This document shows positions 57,721-64,000 of a DNA stretch of 64,000 bases, piece after piece. Each line of letters starts with the position of its first letter. The first letter of the stretch is position 1. Origin of the DNA: Achatina immaculata (Eukaryota > Mollusca > Gastropoda > Stylommatophora > Achatinidae); assembly GCA_009760885.1 (NCBI GenBank), contig CM019704.1:16798429-16862428 (forward strand), written 5' to 3'. Under the pieces are notes generated by a model. It was not told the origin of the DNA. It saw only the letters and a program-made list of their open reading frames with translations, and did not search any database. A program made the position numbers and the translations under genes.

Positions 57721-58460
57721 AGAAACGTAGGGAACTGAGGTTGAGATTAAGTTTAGAGAATTAAAAGTGAGAAGAAATCTAGGGAGTTGAAGGTGAGAAG
57801 ACCGCTTGTGAGTTAAAGATGAGGTTAAGGAAACGGAGTTTAAGGTGAGAAGAAAGGTGACGAATAGAAGATGAATAAGGATAGGGGGTTGAAGGTGAGT
57901 AGAAAGGTAGGCAGGTGGAGGTGAAGTTAATGATAGAAAGCTGAAGGTGAGAATAAAAGTAGGGAGTTGGAGGTGAGGTTTAGAGTAGAAAGTGAGAAGA
58001 AAGGTAGCTGGAGGTGAGGTTAAGGATAGCAAGCTGAAGATGAGGTTAAGGAAAAGGAATTGATAGTGAGGTTAAGGATAGAGAGCTGAAGATGAGGTTA
58101 AGGAAAAGGAGTTGATAGTGAGGTTAAGGATAGAGAGCTGAAGATGAGGTTAAGGAAAAGGAGTTGATAGTGAGGTTAAGGATAGAGAGCTGAAGATGAG
58201 GTTAAGGAAAAGGAGTTGATAGTGAGGTTAAGGATAGAGAGCTGAAGATGAGGTTAAGGAAAAGGAGTTGATAGTGAGGTTAAGGACAGCGAGCTGAAGG
58301 TGAAGTTAAGGAAAAAGAGTTGATAGTGAGATTAAGGATAGAGAACTGAAGATAGAGTTAAGGAAAAAGAGTTGATAGTGAGATTAAGGATGGAGAACTG
58401 AAGATAGAGTTAAGGAAAAGGAGTTGATATTGAGGTTACGGATAGAGAGCTGAAGATGAG
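57721..58460. repeat. Related GA/AGG-rich array with a 52-bp unit
   Basis: 57721-58020 is a loose set of GAAGGTGAGAAGAAAGGTAG-type words. 58021-58450 is regular: GTTGATAGTGAGGTTAAGGA, TAGAGAGCTGAAGATGAGGT, TAAGGAAAAGGA, 52 bp, about eight copies. The wording resembles the 29- and 51-bp arrays (GAAGSTGAGG), suggesting a shared origin. Confidence 0.9.
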
Positions 58461-59294
58461 ATGATATGACCTATCTGAAATCATTATGTTAATAGAGATT
58501 AAGTCCCCGCCCTCTGCTGCTCATGTGTTCGATATATGAGAATGGGATAATATTTATATCTATATTTAGGAGCTATAAATCTTTGAATCTGTGACTTTAA
58601 AAAAAATTTGCCGTCATTTTTAACTTATTCTATGTACAGGCCAATGCTGGCTTTTTTCAAGCTAGAAGCAGTCCGGAAGGAGACCTCAGATGGACACACT
58701 ACTGACCTTCGAGTGGTACTGTTTATATATTTACATACATAGGGCCTTGGCTAGGGCATTGCTGCTTCGTTGCACAGTATGTTTCTATAAAACTAACGTT
58801 GAATGTTTCCAATTATTTTTCCACAGTGGAAGCTAAGAGATAAAGGGCAGATCAGCCCAGATGGCTGAACTGTTTATATCTGAAAATAAAATCCGTTCGC
58901 TTGCCCGTTTTTTCTTCCATATAAAACAAACCAGTGCTTCTGCTTCTCATTAGCATATTCGAAGTGTTCACAACTACCTGAGTGCCAGGAAGTGCTTAGG
59001 TCGCACCTGGATCCCGTGAGTACACCCATTATCACTAATGGCAGGTGTTTCACACACTACAACAGCTTCTACTGACAGATAAGATAATGCGTTTAACCAC
59101 TAGGTGTCCAGGGACGTTATCGTCAACAGAGTTGTTGCCCTTAAAACAACCAAACTTTGCATTTTTAAAACCGATCAAAAACACCCCATGTTTTGACGTC
59201 GTGTAAACAGAAGCACACCTGCTTTTGATTCCATCTGTTGTTGTTTGATAACCCTTCCAAGAGTACTGCAAGCCTATCACTTGGGTATCTGGAT
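58461..59294. other. No gene seen
   Basis: Unique-looking DNA; no recognised element. Confidence 0.5.
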
Positions 59295-59525
59295 CTTGCT
59301 GGCTCAGTAGTTTAATGCATCATACTGAGTAAAACATTGTTGGTTCAAATCTCACATGGCTGTGTGATGATTTCATTGTGTGTGTATGTTTTAGGAGGAG
59401 GAGAGGGCTCACCTGGGCAGGAGCAGAAAAAAAGGCGAAGGACAGGCATTTGTGGAAAACCCTTGCAGAAGCCCCATGTGCCCTGGGCACTTAAGGTCCA
59501 GAGAGAGGAGGAGGAGGAGGAGTGA
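59295..59525 (+). mobile_element. SINE-4 copy (tRNA-derived)
   Basis: A-box-like CTGGCTCAGTAGTTTAATGC, B box GGTTCAAATC, then a body with GGGCAGGAGCAGAAAAAAAG, GCAGAAGCCCCATGTGCCCT and CACTTAAGGTCCAGAGAGAG, and a (GAG)n tail. Its 3' end recurs at 40505-40560. Confidence 0.7.
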
Positions 59526-59632
59526 AATAATTGCTTGGCGGAAGAGAAACACACTCAGTCGGAAAACTGTTTTGTTTGTGGAAAAGGATGAGATTTTATT
59601 CGCATTTATTTCTTTAAATCTACACTAAATCA

Positions 59633-62248
59633 TGCACCCACGAATGATGCAGATGATGATGATGTGAAAGACGACTTTTATCACCAACTACAACAAATCA
59701 TCAACAAAGTCCCTAAACACGACATCCTAATTGCTATGGGGGGCTTCAACGCTAAGGTAGGGAAAGATAATACCGACGTTGAAAAAATGATGGGGAAAGA
59801 AGGAACTGACATGGTTAATCAGAACGGAGAAAGATTAATTGAGATATGTCTAACAGAGGGTATGGTCATTGGAGGCACAGTATTCCCACACAAAGAGAAA
59901 CATAAAACAACGTGAATATCTCCAGATGATAGAACTAGAAACCAGATAGATCATTTTTGTATTAGAAAGCAATACAGAACATCTCTCATAGATGTAAGGG
60001 CTTATAGGGGGTGCAGATGTCAACAGTGATCACAACCTGTGCATAGGGAAAATTAAACTAAAATTGAAAAGCCAACACAAGAAATCAGTACACAGAAAGA
60101 TAAACAGCCACAGCCTACAAGAAGAAAATACTAACATTAATTTCAATCAGGAACTTGCCAATCATTCCAAAACACCCAGTGAAGTTGAGGAGATAGGTAT
60201 AGATGAGTTATGGAATTCTTACAGCACAGCCATAATCACAGCAGCAAAAGCAAGCTCTGGACTGAAAAAACCAAATAGAAAAGCATAGATATCAGATAAA
60301 ACATGGAAGTATGTACATGTAAGACGAGCAGTCAAATTAGACATGTTGAATGCAAAAACAGATCTTGGAAAAGATCTGGCGAATGCAAAATACAAAGAAA
60401 TAGACAAGAAAGTAAAAAGTTCAGCTAGAAGGGATAAAAGAGAATACATAGACAATATGGCGAAAGAGGCAGAAAAAGCAGCAAAAACAGGAGTCAGCAA
60501 AACTTTATATAACATACAAAAGAGGTTAACAGGTACTATTACATCTAAAGAAAGACCAATCCTTAGCAAAACTGGAACACTATTAACATCAAATAAAGAC
60601 CAAAAGCAAAGATGGGCTGAACACTTCCAAGAAATACTTAATCGACCACACCCAAAAGAATTGTTAAACCTTGAAACTGACTTACCAGCCCCACAACTAA
60701 ATGTCAACTTAGATGAAATTAAATTGCATGAAATTGAAACAGCAGTGAATTTAATGGCTAACAACAAAGCTGCAGGTGAAGATGAAATAACAGCCGAAAT
60801 GCTAAAAGCTATCAATAGTGACAATATGAGACAATTACAGAGAATGTTTAACAAGATTTGGAAAGAAGAAAAGGTCCCTTCTAATTGGAAGAAAGAAATC
60901 ATTGTTAAAATACCAAAAAAGGGCAACCTTAGTGACTGTAACAACTGGAGAGGAGTAACCTTAATATCAGTTGTGTCAAAAGTTTTTTTGCGAGGTCATT
61001 TTGAATAGACTTAAAGATATAGTGGATACTGCAATGAGAGAAGAACAAGCAGGATTTCGAAAAGGGAGAAGCTGTCTCGACCAGATCTTAACTCACAGAA
61101 TAATACTTGAAGAACATATTGAAAAGCAGAAACCATTAATACTGAACTTCATAGATTTTAAAAAGTCATTTGATAGCATACACAGAGATTCATTATGGAG
61201 AATTTTATGTCTATATGGAATACCATCTAAAATTGTCAACATCATTAAGGACTTATACAATGGATATGTTTGTGCAGTCAAGACAGAAGAAGGGATGAGT
61301 GAATGGTTCCATATTGAAACAGGCGTGAAATAAGGATGTATACTGTCTCCTTTACTTTTTGGGATTACAATAGAGTTCATAATGAAAAAAATGCTGCACA
61401 GGTAACACAGGTATTGACTGGGTACATGGGACCCAACTAGAAGATCTTGATTTTGCTGATTACATAACTCTTATCAGTAATAATGTGAATTCCATGCAAG
61501 AAAAAACAGATAGCCTGTCTTCACTGGCTAACAAAATAGGACTTGAAGGACAAAACAAAAATAATGAAAATTCCTCTCAGTCAAAATGGAAAAATACACA
61601 TAGAAGGGACAGATATTGAAGAAGTCAATCAATTTGCATACCTTGGCAGCTACATAGACCAGGATGGTGACACTAGAAAAGAAGTTAGGATCAGAATTGC
61701 AAAAGCAGCATCAATCTTCAAGAATCTTGACAACATATGGAATTCAAAAGTTATAAGCACAAAAACCAAGTTAAGACTATTCAATTTAAATGTAATATCC
61801 ACCCTCATTTATGCATGCGAAAGCTGGAAAACAACTAAAGAAATAGAAAAGAAATTAGACTCTTTTGAAAATAAATGCCTAAGGAAAATACTCGGCATCA
61901 CGTGGAATGAATTCAAGAACAATGCAGAGATAAGACAGATGACTGAACAACAACCAGTCTCATGGGTGATCAGGAAAAGGAGATGAACATATGTTGGTCA
62001 CTTGATGAGAAGAAATGATCAGAGAATCCCAAAACAAGCTATCAAGTGGAACACAACAGGCCAAAGAAAAAGAGGCAGACCGCGTGAAACTCTGAAGAGA
62101 ACATTATTAATAGAGGCCAAATTAACAGGCATAAAATCCTTTGATGAGGTTGAAAGACTCGCCGAAGACAAGAAAAATTGGCGAACTACTTTGCGAACCC
62201 TATGTGACGTTTAACGGCACGGGAAGGATATAAGATATATAAGATAAG
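59633..62248 (+). pseudogene. LINE-C copy, 2.6 kb; endonuclease/reverse transcriptase, dead
   Basis: 5' truncated in the endonuclease: it opens with APTNDADDDDVKDDFYHQLQ, then MGGFNAKVGKDNT (family GDFNAKVG; catalytic-site Asp changed to Gly), GTVFPHKEKHKTT, NQIDHF and, after a frameshift near 60015, NSDHNLCIGKI. Then an RT: NNKAAGEDEITAEMLKA, VKIPKKGNLSDCNNWRG, EEQAGFRKGRSCLDQI, NFIDFKKSFDSI, a TAA at 61331 in the GV(R/K)QGC motif, FADYITLIS (catalytic YADD changed to FADY), NQFAYLGSYIDQDG, ACESWKTTKEIEKK, KCLRKILGI, and the tail IKWNTTGQRKRGRPRETLKR and LRTLCDV. Frameshifts near 60990 (T7) and 61400-61540. Tail of AAGATATATAAGATA. Flanked by AAATCA (59627-59632 and 62249-62254), a short but matching target duplication. 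Confidence 0.92.
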
Positions 62249-62281
62249 AAATCAAACAGGTATTTCCCAACACTGTTGTAT

Positions 62282-62605
62282 GACTTCTTCTTCTTCTTCT
62301 TCTTCTCTGGAACAGGGAGCTGGTGCTCTTTGTAGCAAATGCGGAGAAGGTGTTGAGGGACACAGCATCGTGACAGACTGGGACCAGGTTATGGAGACTA
62401 CAGTTTCAGTTCCTGCGTGCAACTACAACGCAAAGGGTGTGCTGTACTTCTTTAGCGGACTCCGCCTACACGAGGACTATAGCAGTCTTTGTCCCGTTAG
62501 CCAGGCACGGGGGGTTGCCAAAGGAAAGGTGGGGCAGAGTCTTGGTCACCTCTGTTTCGCCAGCCCCTGACGCCAGCATGTCAGCTGTGGGTTGCTGCTT
62601 ACCAA
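62282..62605 (+). mobile_element. Repeat D copy after a (TTC)n run
   Basis: A (TTC)n run at 62284-62306 leads into GGTGCTCTTTGTAGCAAATG, AGGGACACAGCATCGTGACA, TACTTCTTTAGCGGACTCCG, CCCGTTAGCCAGGCA and GGTGGGGCAGAGTCTTGGTC, and it closes with CCCCTGACGCCAGCATGTCA. Confidence 0.8.
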
Positions 62606-62624
62606 AACATACAGCGTTATCTCG

Positions 62625-62975
62625 TTATATGAAGCAAACGCCTTACCCTAGCAGTAAGTCTGCCACCTCGGCACTCATTGTTATATGAAGCAAACGCCTT
62701 ACCCTAGCAGTAAGTCTGTCACCTCAGCACACAGAAAGTTATATGAAGCAAACGCCTTACTCTAGCAGTAAGTCTGTCACCTCAGCACACAGAAAGTTAT
62801 ATGAAGCAAACGCCTTACCCTAGCAGTAAGTCTGTCACCTCAGCACACAGAAAGTTATATGAAGCAAACGCCTTACTCTAGCAGTAAGTCTGTCACCTCA
62901 GCACACAGAAAGTTATATGAAGCAAACGCCTTACCCTAGCAGTAAGTCTGCCACCTCAGCACTGAAAGCTATATG
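62625..62975. repeat. 58-bp minisatellite, about 6 units
   Basis: Unit GTTATATGAAGCAAACGCCT, TACCCTAGCAGTAAGTCTGT, CACCTCAGCACACAGAAA (58 bp). It is directly next to the repeat D copy. Confidence 0.95.
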
Positions 62976-63384
62976 AGGAAGTGTTATAGATCGTGCCGGG
63001 TTGTTCGTATTTTTAAAAGGACGAGGTGGAGTATCTGGACGGTTTCCATGTATTGCCCTCTGACAAACAGAAATTATTGCATAAACAGTCAGTATTCGGC
63101 GGTGATTGTTAAACAGAAAGGAAGTCTAATAGTTCACGAACACCCTTGAGCAAGTCTACTTAAGGAATGAAATTGCCGTACGCACTAAAAATCCTCACAG
63201 AAATCATCTTACTGGCTTCAACACATACTTAAAATGCCCACTGTCCAAAGGAAAACTCAGTGTCTTTCCTCAATAATGGAAGTGAAGTGTACATAGCATT
63301 TGAAAACTGTGATTTTTTTTCAATGAAGTGTTTAAAGGCCACGTGGCCAGTTTCACTTCCCAAACCTCCAAGGACGGGGACTCT
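62976..63384. other. No gene seen
   Basis: Unique-looking DNA between the minisatellite and the last repeat D copy. Confidence 0.5.
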
Positions 63385-63725
63385 CTCTAAGGAGACTGTC
63401 AGCGACCCACAGCTGATTGCTTGTATGAGGAGCTGTCAATCATTGCAGACCAAGACCCTTTCGTAGCTCTCCACAAGTGGTCTCAGTAACAAAGCACAGC
63501 CCGGCTAACGGGAGCAGGGACAGCTATAGCCCTCCCCCCCCCCCCCTCACGGCGGCAGAGTCTGCTGAAGAAGAATTGAACTTTTCCTTCTGTTAATTAG
63601 CCCATTCATGTTCTGCTAAAACCATGTTCTGCCAAAAACAACTTCCGTAGCCCGCTTTCTACATCTGACGCGAAGCGTGTTCTTAAACACCCTCACTTCA
63701 GCGGCTGCAAAGAACATTCTGCTGC
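63385..63725 (-). mobile_element. Repeat D copy, longest, with C14 expansion
   Basis: On minus: TTCTTTGCAGCCGCTGAAGT, GTTCTTCTTCAGCAGACTC, TGTCCCTGCTCCCGTTAGCC and AAGGGTCTTGGTCTGC. There is a C run near 63533-63546. A 43-bp insertion around 63590-63640 duplicates ATGTTCTGC. It extends further at its distal end (CAGCTGTGGGTCGCTGACAG) than other copies. Confidence 0.78.
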
Positions 63726-63894
63726 AGTTCCAGGAAGATACTAATAAAAACAAGAACTGAAAAGGTCTTTCCCGTCGAAACGTTTCCACTTACAAGCAGT
63801 GACAAAGCTAACTCTTGCCCTATTTACGTGGGAAAATATGAACAGTAATTAAAGAAGTCTCACATGAAATTTTTAAAAGACGGAAAAAAAGGGG

Positions 63895-63895
63895 G

Positions 63896-63927
<32 letters not shown>

Positions 63928-63929
63928 AC
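63895..63929. repeat. (GA)n microsatellite
   Basis: GGGGGGAGGG followed by about 13 GA units. The last 70 bp show nothing recognised. Confidence 0.95.
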
Positions 63930-64000
63930 TGTGTATACAGCGACACCTAGTGTCTAACCGGAATAAGCAGTTAACAAGTAGGTAATTTACACTAACGCTT

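Overview
This is a window of animal nuclear DNA, not prokaryotic or viral. It contains no recognisable intact host gene. Evidence for a metazoan source: several dead RTE-like non-LTR retrotransposons, two mariner transposons with TA target duplications, tRNA-derived SINEs with A and B boxes, hAT-like and pogo-like non-autonomous elements, and very abundant micro- and minisatellites. The repeat texture (tRNA-SINEs with an ATGGGTACC-type core and TTTACC tail, GATA/TTC/GAAG tracts, RTE tails) suggests a marine invertebrate, perhaps a mollusc. That placement is inference and I cannot name a species.

Layout. 0-7 kb: SINEs, two LINE-B 3' tails, a LINE-E tail and a 620-bp polypyrimidine tract. 7.4-29.6 kb: four separate kilobase-scale direct tandem duplications (7390-9450, 11198-14807, about 21640-25640, about 26665-29590), with minisatellites of 47, 42, 48 and 40 bp between or inside them. 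29.6-33 kb: a palindromic pair of SINE copies, then the longest LINE-A copy (30215-32591, minus, 11-bp target duplication). 34.5-36.7 kb: a mariner carrying two nested LINE tails. 37-48 kb: sparse SINEs, short minisatellites, a LINE-A copy with a 13-bp target duplication (44016-44881), and an inverted pair of an unclassified dispersed repeat ('repeat D'). 48-55.4 kb: a LINE-B copy, a LINE-D tail beside a GATA array, a long GAAG purine tract, and a 51-bp minisatellite interrupted by a second, almost complete mariner (52895-54229). 57-58.5 kb: 29-bp and 52-bp minisatellites. 59-64 kb: a long dead LINE-C copy (59633-62248), two more repeat D copies and a 58-bp minisatellite.

How parts relate. 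Every protein-like segment belongs to a transposable element and is broken by stops, frameshifts or 5' truncation; none looks able to move itself. Names LINE-A to LINE-F, SINE-1 to SINE-4 and repeat D are local labels used only here. By eye I could close many insertions with target-site duplications (7-13 bp for most LINE copies, TA for mariner), so relative ages and nesting can be read. The long reading frames over the 36-, 39-, 42-, 48- and 51-bp minisatellites come from unit lengths divisible by three.

I looked for a new biological system and did not find a gene system. The unusual content is structural: four clustered tandem duplications, at least two with a breakpoint inside a transposon; satellites built from SINE sequence; a mariner inside a satellite; and an inverted pair of repeat D.
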